Of a DNA stretch of 64,000 bases, positions 1 to 9,310 are shown one piece after another. The notes beneath the pieces are model-generated. The model was not told where the DNA came from and ran no database searches. It saw nothing but the letters and a program-made list of their open reading frames with translations. Made by a program: the position numbers and the translations under genes. The stretch lies in the NCBI GenBank assembly GCA_001689485.1, contig LUJQ01000021.1, forward strand, positions 61,210-125,209, in the 5' to 3' direction. Source of the DNA: Bacteroidales bacterium M6 (GTDB taxonomy: Bacteria > Bacteroidota > Bacteroidia > Bacteroidales > Muribaculaceae). Positions within the stretch are counted from its first letter, which is position 1; every line of letters starts with the position of its first letter.

Positions 1-36
1 TCCGTAGGCGGCGGTGTTTATACGATGATGCCTTTA

Positions 37-621
37 TCAGAAGTTCTCCTGGCGGCGCTGGAAGTAAGCCTGCGGTTTTCGGCACACCGGGCAGGCACGC
101 GGTGCCTGCTTGCCGGTGTGAATATACCCGCAATAGCGGCACTGCCATTGCGTGTTGGCATCGGGATCGGAGAACACCTCGCCGCGTTCCATCCTCTCCA
201 ACAGCTTCAGATAACGCGCCTCATGGCTTTGCTCCACTATGGCGATGTTGGCGAACAGATTGGCAATGCCGTTGAAGCCCTCTTCGCGGGCAACGCGTGA
301 AAACTCCACATACATATCGGCCCACTCCTCATGCTCGCCTGCGGCAGCTTCACGGAGGTTGCGGGCGGTGTCGGCCACGGGGCCGGCCGGATACGACGCC
401 GTTATTTCCAGCATACCTTCGTCGAGGTATGAGAAGAATCCTTTGGCATGCGAGAATTCCTGTTCGGCAGTCTCCATGAAGATAGATGCAATCTGCTCAT
501 ATCCCTCCTCACGTGCCACTTCGGCAAAGATGGTGTAACGGTTGCGTGCCTGCGATTCACCGGCAAACGCTTTCAAAAGGTTCTGCTCCGTGAGCGTGCC
601 TTTGATAGATTTCTTATCCAT
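37..621 (-). CDS. rbr: Rubrerythrin
   Basis: Non-haem diiron protein that reduces hydrogen peroxide in the cytoplasm of anaerobes. The N-terminal two thirds is a ferritin-like four-helix bundle with the expected Glu and ExxH ligands (AGESQARNRY near residue 20, AEQEFSHAKG, GEHEEWADMY, EQSHEARY), and the last 40 residues form a rubredoxin-like domain with two CxxC pairs (CRYCGY and CPVCRK). Its length of 194 residues is normal for the family. I start it at the ATG giving MDKKSIKGT because the reading frame upstream, which stays open to 696, resembles no rubrerythrin. It stands alone, transcribed away from the restriction-modification cassette. No promoter of the TAnnTTTG type was seen upstream. 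Confidence 0.95.
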   Translation of the reverse strand: MDKKSIKGTLTEQNLLKAFAGESQARNRYTIFAEVAREEGYEQIASIFMETAEQEFSHAKGFFSYLDEGMLEITASYPAGPVADTARNLREAAAGEHEEWADMYVEFSRVAREEGFNGIANLFANIAIVEQSHEARYLKLLERMERGEVFSDPDANTQWQCRYCGYIHTGKQAPRACPVCRKPQAYFQRRQENF

Positions 622-1023
622 ATCATCAATTTTTAGAATTATAGTCAAGCATTCTTTAAGCATACGGACAGACATGCGCATGCCCTCCATTGCCACCTTT
701 ATAACATCCGATACGGCAACAATGTTCGGCAGCGGCCTGGCACATCATTCAAATCAAATCCCCTCAAAACAGCTCATGCCGATGTATCCATCTCACGGGC
801 GAGATATTCGGCAAGCACAACGGCATTGTTATGTGTGTTTATACCTCCTGTAACCAGCAGGCCGGATACCTGTAATTAAAACCTTTCCCATCCCGCAAAA
901 GTTGTCCCGCCCCGGCCTCCCGCCTGTTAAAAAATCCATTTGCAAAATCCCCCGCTAGTCCGTATTTTTGCAGGAATATTTCCCATCATACAGACAAACC
1001 TCTCCGACATACCAATATTGTCC
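622..1023. other. Intergenic region, 402 bases, between rubrerythrin and the restriction-modification cassette
   Basis: Divergent intergenic region. It holds the cassette promoter (939-970) and no convincing gene. On the minus strand a short open stretch at about 775-875 would encode some 33 residues with a hydrophobic start and the tail EYLAREMDTSA before a stop at about 774; upstream of it the frame is closed. It could be the end of a gene cut down when the cassette arrived, but it is too short to assign. Confidence 0.5.
939..970 (+). promoter_or_regulatory. Promoter of the restriction-modification cassette
   Basis: A -33 box TTTG (939-942) and a -7 box TATTTTTG (963-970) are separated by 20 bases, an exact match to the Bacteroidetes consensus TTTG-N19-21-TAnnTTTG. 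Transcription would start near 975, about 50 bases before the first methyltransferase ATG. Confidence 0.75.
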
Positions 1024-1935
1024 ATGTCATCATCCACAACCATATTGCAGGCAAAACCTTTTCTAAAATGGGCAGGCGGTAAAAGCCAGCTGCTTCCTGT
1101 AATCACCCCGAAGCTCATACACCAGTTATCCGGCAAAAAAGATGTGACATATATAGAACCATTTGTTGGCGGAGGCGCAGTTCTTTTCTTTATCCTCAAT
1201 AATTTTAAAAACCTGACAAATATCATCATAAATGATATTAACCCGCACCTTATAAATGCCTACAAGGCAATCCGAGACGAGCATACCGGTCTCATGGGCA
1301 TCCTTTCGGAGTACCAAGCCGACTATGACTGTCTGACAGAGGATGAACGACGGCAGTTCTATCTGAATTGCCGTACCAGGTTCAATAACACCAACAATAG
1401 CAGCTTGGAGGATGCGGCACTTCTGATATTTTTAAACCGCACCTGTTTCAATGGCCTATACCGTGAAAATTCGAAGGGAGGGTTTAACGTGCCTTTTGGC
1501 AAATATGCAAAACCAAAAATCTTTGATGAATCCAATCTCTTACAATGCCATGAGGCACTACAACGTGTCAACATTCTCCAAGGTGATTATGCACAAGTGG
1601 CAAAACATATAACCCGCAACACATTCGTTTATTTCGATCCACCCTACCGGCCTATTAATCCGACTTCATCCTTCACATCCTATGCAAAAGCAGGCTTTGA
1701 TGACAATGAGCAAATACGTCTCAGTGAATTCTTCAAACAACTACATTCATTAGGATGCAGTTTGCTTTTAAGCAACTCAGACGGAAAGTCATACGACCCG
1801 GCAAATGTTTTTATTGACGAATTATATCACGGATTCATCATTGATCGTGTCAGAGCCTCAAGGTCGATAAATTCAAATCCCACCAAACGAGGAAATCTGA
1901 CTGAATTATTGATTCGCAACTTCGATATGCCATAA
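1024..1935 (+). CDS. DNA adenine methyltransferase, DpnM/Dam (D12) class
   Basis: S-adenosylmethionine-dependent N6-adenine DNA methyltransferase, expected to protect GATC sites. Motif I FLKWAGGKSQ lies at residues 12-21, the EPFVGGGAV motif at about 43-51, and the catalytic DPPY (YFDPPYRP) at about 205-210, the alpha-class order of the Dam/DpnM family; 303 residues is a usual length. The ATG at 1024 is chosen because it places motif I close to the N-terminus as in relatives; an alternative TTG start upstream would overlap the promoter. It is the first gene of a three-gene cassette and is followed 53 bases later by the endonuclease. Base composition is clearly AT-richer than the flanking genes, suggesting horizontal acquisition. 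GATC specificity is inferred from the neighbouring DpnII-like endonuclease. Confidence 0.93.
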   Translation: MSSSTTILQAKPFLKWAGGKSQLLPVITPKLIHQLSGKKDVTYIEPFVGGGAVLFFILNNFKNLTNIIINDINPHLINAYKAIRDEHTGLMGILSEYQADYDCLTEDERRQFYLNCRTRFNNTNNSSLEDAALLIFLNRTCFNGLYRENSKGGFNVPFGKYAKPKIFDESNLLQCHEALQRVNILQGDYAQVAKHITRNTFVYFDPPYRPINPTSSFTSYAKAGFDDNEQIRLSEFFKQLHSLGCSLLLSNSDGKSYDPANVFIDELYHGFIIDRVRASRSINSNPTKRGNLTELLIRNFDMP

Positions 1936-1988
1936 AACAATTCTCAAATCTCCATTTAGCCCCAAAACTGATAATCCTATCAAATGTC

Positions 1989-2825
1989 ATGGCCGAAAAA
2001 TTCCATATGTTTATCGATCAACTACTCCCGACAAACGCGAACCTGTCGTTTTTCGTCGATTTCAAAAAAGTAGCGGCGAATGTTGATTCGATTAAGATGA
2101 AACTCAACCAATTAAACTATTTAATCGGTCAACCTGACATGGACAGGGCAGTGCATCTTTTGTGGGAGGAGAATCCGAATGCTTTTTCAATCCTGGATAT
2201 ACTAGTCGCTGTGCGTACCTGCAACAAAGCAAAAGTCATCCATTCGTCAGGAAATATTAGAAACCTGTCTGATTACTTTCATTCGGCCAACGACGTTATC
2301 GAATTCCTTAACGGGACAGGGCTGACCCATATACTCCAAGACAAACAGATAACCAACCTTGTTGACTACGTGTTCGGTATCGAAGTCGGTCTGGACTCTA
2401 ATGCCAGAAAAAACAGAAGCGGCCATTTAATGGAAATGATTGTTGGAAACATCTTTTCAAAGAATGGGATACCATTCCGAAAAGAAATATATTCATCAGA
2501 CTTCCCGATAATCGCCAAAGAACTCGGGAAAGACCTTAAACGGTTTGATTTTGTAATCGAAGCCACTGGTAAAACATATCTAATCGAAGTAAATTTCTAT
2601 GCCGATGGTGGCTCCAAGCTAAACGAAGTAGCACGTTCTTATTCTGAGTTAGCCCCGAAAATCAATAAGTTTCCCGAATTTGAATTCATTTGGATTACAG
2701 ATGGAGTTGGATGGAAGTCTGCAAAAAACAAATTGCAGGAAGCCTTTCAAGTCATACCTGGAATTTACAATCTTACAACTATAAATGACTTTATAACCAC
2801 ACTGCGAAACAACCTACCCAAATAA
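1989..2825 (+). CDS. Type II restriction endonuclease, DpnII/MboI-like
   Basis: Endonuclease of the DpnII family, which cuts unmethylated GATC. The central block LDSNARKNRSGHLMEMIVG (about residues 137-155) and the later RFDFVIEATGKTYLIEVNFY region (about 182-203) with its downstream GGSKLNEVARSY are the family signature; the Asp of RFDFVI and the Glu of IEVNFY fit a PD-(D/E)xK-type nuclease centre. At 278 residues it is close to the usual length. It sits between two methyltransferases, overlapping neither, and has no promoter of its own that I can see, so it is probably co-transcribed from 939. GATC occurs inside this very gene (2016-2019), consistent with protection by the partner enzymes. 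The frame is intact. Confidence 0.9.
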   Translation: MAEKFHMFIDQLLPTNANLSFFVDFKKVAANVDSIKMKLNQLNYLIGQPDMDRAVHLLWEENPNAFSILDILVAVRTCNKAKVIHSSGNIRNLSDYFHSANDVIEFLNGTGLTHILQDKQITNLVDYVFGIEVGLDSNARKNRSGHLMEMIVGNIFSKNGIPFRKEIYSSDFPIIAKELGKDLKRFDFVIEATGKTYLIEVNFYADGGSKLNEVARSYSELAPKINKFPEFEFIWITDGVGWKSAKNKLQEAFQVIPGIYNLTTINDFITTLRNNLPK

Positions 2826-2833
2826 ACCACATT

Positions 2834-3709
2834 ATGATTATCCCAGCTTTTCGCAGTATCAATCATGATTTCACATTGTTGATGGGAGATTGCTTCAAGC
2901 TACTTCCATCATTCGAATTCAAATTTGATATGATTTTTGCTGATCCCCCTTACTTTCTGTCAAACGGGGGGATTAGCTTCCAGGCGGGTAAAATTGTCAA
3001 TGTCAATAAAGGGGATTGGGACAAAGGACGCTCTCAGGAAATGGTTACATCATTTAATCGTGAATGGCTTTCGATTTGTCGCGACAAACTCAAGGAGAAC
3101 GGGACGATTTGGATATCAGGCACACACCACAACATATTCACTATTGCCAATGTCCTTGATGAATTAGACTTCAAAATTTTAAACGTAATAACATGGGCTA
3201 AGACAAATCCACCCCCGAACATCTCATGTAGATATTTCACATTTTCTACCGAATTTATAATATGGGCACGGAAACAGCGTAAAACGCCACACTATTATAA
3301 TTACAACCTCATGAAAACCATAAACGGCAATAAACAAATGACCGATGTATGGCGGATGCCAGCTATTGCCAGATGGGAAAAATCATGCGGAAAGCATCCT
3401 ACCCAAAAACCACTACAACTATTATCCCGCATAATATTGGCCTCAACCGAAAAAAAGGCATGGATATTGGATCCGTTTGCCGGTAGCTCCACAACAGGAA
3501 TTGCGGCAAACCTATGTAACCGTAGATTTCTAGGAATAGAACAAGAACCTGCGTTTATAAATCTAAGCATTTGCCGACGAATGGAAATAGATAACCCAAA
3601 GTCATATCTAGACATCAAAAAACGGTTGCCGGAAATTAAAATATCAGAACAAATCAGCAACTCGGTAGAAGAACCATCATGTATATACCAACGAGAATTG
3701 CCATTTTAG
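2834..3709 (+). CDS. Second DNA adenine methyltransferase, DpnA-like (beta class)
   Basis: N6-adenine or N4-cytosine type DNA methyltransferase with the catalytic motif first (FADPPYFLSNGG, about residues 34-45) and the SAM-binding motif last (DPFAGSSTTGIAA, about 215-227), the beta-class arrangement. In the DpnII system the equivalent protein, DpnA, also methylates single-stranded GATC and protects incoming DNA; that role is taken from the family, not visible here. The gene starts 8 bases after the endonuclease stop, so all three genes form one transcription unit. The order here is DpnM-like, nuclease, DpnA-like, whereas the classical pneumococcal locus has both methylases before the nuclease. 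The gene is AT-rich like its two partners. Confidence 0.9.
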   Translation: MIIPAFRSINHDFTLLMGDCFKLLPSFEFKFDMIFADPPYFLSNGGISFQAGKIVNVNKGDWDKGRSQEMVTSFNREWLSICRDKLKENGTIWISGTHHNIFTIANVLDELDFKILNVITWAKTNPPPNISCRYFTFSTEFIIWARKQRKTPHYYNYNLMKTINGNKQMTDVWRMPAIARWEKSCGKHPTQKPLQLLSRIILASTEKKAWILDPFAGSSTTGIAANLCNRRFLGIEQEPAFINLSICRRMEIDNPKSYLDIKKRLPEIKISEQISNSVEEPSCIYQRELPF

Positions 3710-3821
3710 CAAATTCAAACAATCCCGCATCCTAAATATGCCATGCTACACAATTAACCAAGGTTTAACGGCGTTTTTTAATGAAATAAACATGCTAATG
3801 AATGCAAACTTTTCCGGCCAT

Positions 3822-5807
3822 ATGCGAATGACGTTAAAGAATATACTGGCAGTGGTTATGGCGGGGGTCGTAGTGGTGGCGCTCGGCGGGTGCCGGGGTG
3901 CGAAACTCTCGGTGGCCAACGAGCAGTTTGAGCGAGGGGAGTATTTCGACGCGCAGAAAACCTACCGCAAAGTCTACAACAAACTGACCAAAAAGGAACA
4001 ACGCCTCGAACGCGGAGGGGTGGCCTACCAGATGGGGCTGTGCTACGACAAACTCGGCATGCCGGCACGTGCCGCCTCGGCATTCGGCAACGCCCTGCGC
4101 TACGGTCACCCCGACAGCACGGCACTCCTCTACATGGGGCAGGCTTTACAGGCCGAGGGGAAATACGCCCAGGCGCAGAAAGCATTCGAGGATTACCTGC
4201 AAAAAGATCCGGCCTCAGCCAAAGCTGAAAACGGGCTTGCCGGATGCCGCCTCGCATTGGCACAGAAAGGACACCCCACACGCTATGTCGTCAAGAACGC
4301 AAAGCTGTTCAATTCGCGCCGCGCCGACTTCGCCCCGATGTTCATCGACCCGGCAGCTGCCGACGTGCTATATTTCACCACCACCAACGAGAAGGTTACA
4401 GGCTCGCGCAAAAGCGAAATCACCGGCATGAAGAAGAGCGACGTGTGGATGGCCCGGCAGAATGAGAAAGGTGAATGGCAGCGCCCCGAAGCCGTAGAAG
4501 GGGAGCTGAACAGCGAGCTGGACGAGGGTATCGTATCGTTCACCCCCGACGGTTCGACGATGTATCTGACCAAGGCACGACGCGAACCCAATGCCAATAC
4601 AGGCGTTGAGATATACACCTCGCAGCGATCCGACGCCAAATGGAGCGCCCCGGTAAAATTCGAAATAACTGCCGACACCATTTCGAGTTACGGCCACCCG
4701 GCGGTATCGCCCGACGGTGTGTGGCTCTACTTCAGCTCCGACATGCCGGGAGGCTCCGGGGGGAAGGACTTGTGGCGCGTCAACCTGAAGGAGCGCCAAG
4801 GCTCGCTCGAAAACCTCGGAGAATTCATCAACACACCGGGCGACGAGATGTTCCCGTTCGTCAGAACCGATTCTATCCTTTATTTCGCTTCCGACGGGCA
4901 CCCGGGCTTCGGCGGTCTCGACATTTTCAAAGCCACCCTGACAAAATCAGGAGGGTGGAAAGTCGAGAATATGGGGCAACCGGTAAACTCACCGGCCGAT
5001 GACTTCGGAATCACCTTCGGAAAAGGGGAAAGCGGCTTCTTCAGTTCAAACCGTGCCGACGGGCGCGGCTACGACCATATCTATTCGTTCGTACTCCCCG
5101 ACCTGGAGATATGGATTTCCGGCTGGGTGCTCGACCGCGACGAGGAGCCTGTGCCGAACGCAGTGATACGCATCGTAGGTAATGACGGTTCAAATCAAAA
5201 AGCCGTCGCTAAACCCGACGGCTCGTTCCGCTTCCCCCTGCAACGCGGCATCAGCTATGTTATGCTCGCCGGGGCTAAAGGCTACCTCAACGCCAAGCAG
5301 GAATTCACCTCCGATACCGCCGAAGAGGATGCGGAATATGGTGTAGACTTCATCCTGGCCTCAATAAACAAGCCGGTGGTAGTCGACAATATTTTCTACG
5401 ATTTCGACAAAGCCACCCTGCGCCCCGAATCCAAAACAGCCCTCGACGAGCTGGCGCAGGTGCTCCGCGACAACCCTAACGTAACAATCGAAATGGCATC
5501 GCACACCGACCGCTGGGGTTCGGAAGAATATAACATCGACCTCTCCGCCCGCCGCGCCCGCTCCGTAACCGACTACCTGATATCGGTAGGCATACGCCCC
5601 GACCGGCTCCAGTCGCAAGGTTACGGCAAAAGCCGTCCGAAAACAATCACCAAGAAACTCGCCAGGCTTTACCCCCAATTCAAGGAAGGCGACATCCTTA
5701 CACCCGAATTCATCGAAGCCTTGAGCGAGGAAGATCAGGATGCAGCCGACCAAATCAACCGCCGGACCGAATTCCAAGTGCTGTCAATCGACTACCAAAT
5801 GTATTAA
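3822..5807 (+). CDS. PorE-like outer-membrane lipoprotein: TPR, PD40 propeller, carboxypeptidase-like and OmpA domains
   Basis: Predicted lipoprotein with a lipobox ending LGGC (Cys24). After the signal comes a TPR region (about residues 30-150), a beta-propeller built of PD40/WD40-like repeats (about 170-425, with motifs such as FSSDMPGGSGGKDLW and FASDGHPGFGGLDIF), a carboxypeptidase-regulatory-like beta-sandwich (about 430-515), and an OmpA peptidoglycan-binding domain (about 520-630, with FYDFDKATLRPES and the SHTDRWGSEEYN region). This is the domain order of PorE, the type IX secretion component that ties the outer-membrane machinery to peptidoglycan, but homologues also occur in Bacteroidetes lacking that system. 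The ATG at 3822 is preferred because it opens directly into the signal peptide; the frame extends upstream to 3738 without signal-like sequence. A T9SS role is inference. Confidence 0.85.
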   Translation: MRMTLKNILAVVMAGVVVVALGGCRGAKLSVANEQFERGEYFDAQKTYRKVYNKLTKKEQRLERGGVAYQMGLCYDKLGMPARAASAFGNALRYGHPDSTALLYMGQALQAEGKYAQAQKAFEDYLQKDPASAKAENGLAGCRLALAQKGHPTRYVVKNAKLFNSRRADFAPMFIDPAAADVLYFTTTNEKVTGSRKSEITGMKKSDVWMARQNEKGEWQRPEAVEGELNSELDEGIVSFTPDGSTMYLTKARREPNANTGVEIYTSQRSDAKWSAPVKFEITADTISSYGHPAVSPDGVWLYFSSDMPGGSGGKDLWRVNLKERQGSLENLGEFINTPGDEMFPFVRTDSILYFASDGHPGFGGLDIFKATLTKSGGWKVENMGQPVNSPADDFGITFGKGESGFFSSNRADGRGYDHIYSFVLPDLEIWISGWVLDRDEEPVPNAVIRIVGNDGSNQKAVAKPDGSFRFPLQRGISYVMLAGAKGYLNAKQEFTSDTAEEDAEYGVDFILASINKPVVVDNIFYDFDKATLRPESKTALDELAQVLRDNPNVTIEMASHTDRWGSEEYNIDLSARRARSVTDYLISVGIRPDRLQSQGYGKSRPKTITKKLARLYPQFKEGDILTPEFIEALSEEDQDAADQINRRTEFQVLSIDYQMY

Positions 5808-5849
5808 CCGTCACAAAACCACCAGCACCACCACACTCACCAAGCACCT

Positions 5850-6827
5850 ATGTTTTTCACCGAGGTCAAAATCGAACATCAGCCGGGTTTGGCCGTGCAC
5901 GGCCAAAAGATATGGACAATCGGTTCATGCTTTGCCAACGAAATCGGCAACCGCATGGCCGATGCCCTTTTCGACATACGTGTCAACCCTCTCGGCACGC
6001 TCTACAACCCGCTTTCCATAGCCTCTGCCATATCCCGCGTATCAAAAGGGGAGACCTACACACAGGCCGACCTTTTCCGTCATAACGGCCTATGGCACTG
6101 CATGGACTTCCATTCGTCGTTTTCCGGTGCCGACAGCAACGAAGTGCTTCACAATATCAACCGCACGATCACAGAGCTTCATGAGGAGCTTCCCCGCCTC
6201 CGGCTCCTCATGGTGACATTCGGTTCGGCACGGGCCTTTATCAACCGTGCAACCGGGAATGTCGCAGCCAATTGCCACAAACTTCCGGCATCACATTTCG
6301 ACATATCCGATTTAACCGCCGACTATATCACCACTATATTCACGGAAGCCGCATCACTTCTGCGCCACCATGCCCCACGGCTCAAAATCCTTTACACAGT
6401 AAGCCCTATCAGGCATAAAGCCTACGGGTTCCATGCCGACCGCATAAGCAAGGCCAACCTGCTGATAGCAACCGACAGGCTGTGCCTCCAGGATGTTGAC
6501 GCACGTTATTTCCCGGCATATGAAATCATGAACGACGAACTTCGCGACTACCGTTTTTATGCCGCCGACATGATTCACCCGTCGGATGTTGCCGCCGACC
6601 ATATCTACCGCCGGTTCCTGCAGTCGCAATGCGATGACGCCACTACAGCGCTGGCCGACGAATGCACCCGCTTCACACGCCGCCTGCGCCACCGGCCGCT
6701 TAACCCCTCCTCCACCGAGGCATCCGACTTCGCCCTCTCCACAGAAGCCGAGGCCGCAAGGCTAAGGGAATCCCACCCATACCTCTCCGAAGCAATCAAC
6801 CGATACACAACAACCAATATCCATTGA
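5850..6827 (+). CDS. GSCFA domain protein (SGNH-hydrolase-like)
   Basis: Member of the GSCFA family, named from the motif visible at residues 25-29 (GSCFA). The motif corresponds to the nucleophile block of SGNH hydrolases, and a C-terminal DMIHPS at about residue 240 supplies the Asp-His pair expected for that fold, so an esterase or acyl-transfer activity on a cell-envelope glycan is plausible but not demonstrated for the family. No signal peptide is seen, so the protein is probably cytoplasmic. Its 325 residues match the family. The stop lies 9 bases before the murF-alr ATG, so the two are almost certainly co-transcribed, a pairing that supports an envelope role. Confidence 0.85.
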   Translation: MFFTEVKIEHQPGLAVHGQKIWTIGSCFANEIGNRMADALFDIRVNPLGTLYNPLSIASAISRVSKGETYTQADLFRHNGLWHCMDFHSSFSGADSNEVLHNINRTITELHEELPRLRLLMVTFGSARAFINRATGNVAANCHKLPASHFDISDLTADYITTIFTEAASLLRHHAPRLKILYTVSPIRHKAYGFHADRISKANLLIATDRLCLQDVDARYFPAYEIMNDELRDYRFYAADMIHPSDVAADHIYRRFLQSQCDDATTALADECTRFTRRLRHRPLNPSSTEASDFALSTEAEAARLRESHPYLSEAINRYTTTNIH

Positions 6828-6836
6828 TACCCGTCC

Positions 6837-9278
6837 ATGGAATCCAAATCCGACATAACAGCCCCCCTCTCCCTCCGGTCAGGGAAGTATATCCTGAACA
6901 CAAAGTCTGACTTCGGCACAGCATCCCCGCAAAACATCACCGACCTGCTCATCGACAGCCGGTCGCTGCTCTACCCGTCAACAACGCTCTTCTTCGCCCT
7001 ACAGACCAAACGCGACGACGGCCACCGTTACATCCCCGGGCTTTATGCCGCCGGAGTCCGTGCATTCGTTGTAAGCCAAGATTTCGACCTGCGCGCCGAT
7101 TTCCCGGAAGCCGATTTCTATTTTGTCGACAGCCCGGCCACAGCCCTGCGTGCCATCGCCTCCGCAAAGCGCAACCGCCTGCACATGCCCGTTGTGGCCA
7201 TCACAGGTTCGCGAGGCAAGACAATTGTCAAAGAATGGCTTTACCGGCTGTTATCACCCTCGCTGCGGGTGTCGCGCAGCCCCCGCAGCTATAATTCAAG
7301 CCTAGGGGTGCCACTGTCGCTTTGGCAGACCGACCCCCAGGCCGAACTGGCACTGATTGAAGCCGGGATTTCGAAAAGCGGGGAAATGGAGGCATTGAGG
7401 CAGATGATTCGCCCCGACATTGTGATTCTGACCGACATCGACTCCACACACGATGAAGGATTCGCTTCACGAACCGATAAAATAACCGAAAAGCTCCGTC
7501 TTGCCGCCGAAGCACAAACACTAATCTTCCCGGGCGACGAACCCGAAATTGCCGATACCGTTACTGCCGCAATAACTGCCGGGATACTACCGTCCGGCAT
7601 CAAGCTGGTCGACTCCTCAAAAACCACCCTCCCCACTCCCACCGGGCTTTCAAAGCAATGGGAACTGCGCAACCTGCGCACATGCCTGGCTTTAACCGAC
7701 CACCTAGGCATCCCGGCCCACGACACGCTGCCAACGGCCTCATCCTTACGCCCTATGCGCACTCGCCTGAATGTCAGCGACGGGGTAAACCATTGCCTTG
7801 TTGTGGCCGACGACTACACATGCGACCTCCATTCGCTCCTGCCGGCCCTCGACTTCCTTAACCGCCGCACCACGGCCGACCGCACCACCACCCTCATCCT
7901 ATCCGATATGGGTCATGAAACCCTTTCGCCACAGGAAACCTACCGTGCCACCGCCGAGCTTTGCTCACTTAGGAACGTGACACGCCTTATAGGCATCGGC
8001 CACGAAATCAGTTCCTATAAAGATTTATTCCCTTCGGGCAGCACATTCTATCCCGATGTGGAACATGCACTTGCCTCGCTGTCGCCATCGGACTTCGACC
8101 ATGAGCTGATAATGGTAAAAGGTATGCCTGAAAGCGGCCTTGACAGGATAGTGCGCATGCTCGAAGCACGCACACACGAAACAGTGCTTGAGGTCAATCT
8201 CGATGCCCTGATTGGCAACTTCAACTTCTACCGTTCCAAACTCCGTCGCGAAACTGGAATCGTGGCCATGGTAAAAGCCTCAGGCTATGGGGCAGGAGCC
8301 TACGAACTTGCCAAAACACTTCAAAGCCGAGGGGCGGCATACCTGGCCGTGGCTGTGCTCGATGAAGGCATCGACCTCAGGAATGCCGGAATCACCATGC
8401 CTATCATGGTGTTGAACCCCAAAGTGCTCAACTACCGCCTGCTGTTTTCCAACAGGTTAGAGCCGGAAATCTACGGGTTCGACATCCTTAACGAAATAAT
8501 AGCGGAAGCCCGCAAGCTCGGCGTCCACGACTATCCTGTGCATATCAAACTCGACACAGGCATGCACCGCCTGGGATTCCTTGAAGATGACCTGCCCGAA
8601 GTTATCGACATAATACGCCGGCAGGACAACATCCGCGTCAGCTCGGTATTCTCCCACCTCGCCACAGCCGACTGCCCCGACATGGACGATTACACCACAA
8701 TGCAGCTGGAAACATTCGAGCGCTGCTCGAAACAAATAACCGACGCATTCCCTTACCGGGTAAAACGCCACATCCTGAACACTGCCGGGATAATCCGTTT
8801 CCCCCGATACCAATACGATATGGTGCGGCTAGGCATCGGGCTTTACGGCGTGCCGGTGCTCAACGACGGGTCGGAAGCCCCCCTTCGGCAGGTTTCCACA
8901 TTGCGTTCTCCGATTATATCAATCAAGCGTTGGGATGCAGGCACAACAATCGGTTATGGCCGACGCGGTGTGCTTACCCGCCCAAGCCTTGTAGCAACAG
9001 TGCCGATCGGTTATGCCGACGGCATAAACCGGCACATGGGCTGCGGCCGTGTAAGTTTCATCGTGAACGGGGTCAAATGCCCTACTGTAGGAAGCATCTG
9101 CATGGATATATGCATGATTGACGTGACGGATGTTCCAGACGTTTCCGTGGGCGATTCGGTGGAGATTTTCGGCGAAGCCAACCCTGCTGCAGCATTGTCG
9201 CAACCCCTCGGCACCATTCCATATGAAATCCTGACCTCAGTTTCACCACGCGTGCCACGCCTATATTTCAGCGAATAA
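6837..9278 (+). CDS. murF-alr: Bifunctional MurF ligase / alanine racemase
   Basis: Fusion of two peptidoglycan-precursor enzymes typical of Bacteroidetes. The N-terminal half (about residues 1-440) is a Mur ligase that adds D-Ala-D-Ala to UDP-MurNAc-tripeptide, with the ATP-binding loop ITGSRGKT near residues 121-128. The C-terminal half (about 450-813) is a fold-type III PLP alanine racemase with the PLP lysine in MVKASGYGAG (about 478-487), the LDTGMHRLGF loop, and the second catalytic residue in TIGYGRRG (about 702-709). The first domain's PLP motif varies slightly from the common VKANAYGHG. The single chain couples D-alanine production to its use. It belongs to a run of four closely spaced plus-strand envelope genes. 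Confidence 0.97.
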   Translation: MESKSDITAPLSLRSGKYILNTKSDFGTASPQNITDLLIDSRSLLYPSTTLFFALQTKRDDGHRYIPGLYAAGVRAFVVSQDFDLRADFPEADFYFVDSPATALRAIASAKRNRLHMPVVAITGSRGKTIVKEWLYRLLSPSLRVSRSPRSYNSSLGVPLSLWQTDPQAELALIEAGISKSGEMEALRQMIRPDIVILTDIDSTHDEGFASRTDKITEKLRLAAEAQTLIFPGDEPEIADTVTAAITAGILPSGIKLVDSSKTTLPTPTGLSKQWELRNLRTCLALTDHLGIPAHDTLPTASSLRPMRTRLNVSDGVNHCLVVADDYTCDLHSLLPALDFLNRRTTADRTTTLILSDMGHETLSPQETYRATAELCSLRNVTRLIGIGHEISSYKDLFPSGSTFYPDVEHALASLSPSDFDHELIMVKGMPESGLDRIVRMLEARTHETVLEVNLDALIGNFNFYRSKLRRETGIVAMVKASGYGAGAYELAKTLQSRGAAYLAVAVLDEGIDLRNAGITMPIMVLNPKVLNYRLLFSNRLEPEIYGFDILNEIIAEARKLGVHDYPVHIKLDTGMHRLGFLEDDLPEVIDIIRRQDNIRVSSVFSHLATADCPDMDDYTTMQLETFERCSKQITDAFPYRVKRHILNTAGIIRFPRYQYDMVRLGIGLYGVPVLNDGSEAPLRQVSTLRSPIISIKRWDAGTTIGYGRRGVLTRPSLVATVPIGYADGINRHMGCGRVSFIVNGVKCPTVGSICMDICMIDVTDVPDVSVGDSVEIFGEANPAAALSQPLGTIPYEILTSVSPRVPRLYFSE

Positions 9279-9310
9279 CGCGATTATCCTAATAACTGTC
9301 GAAAACCGCA

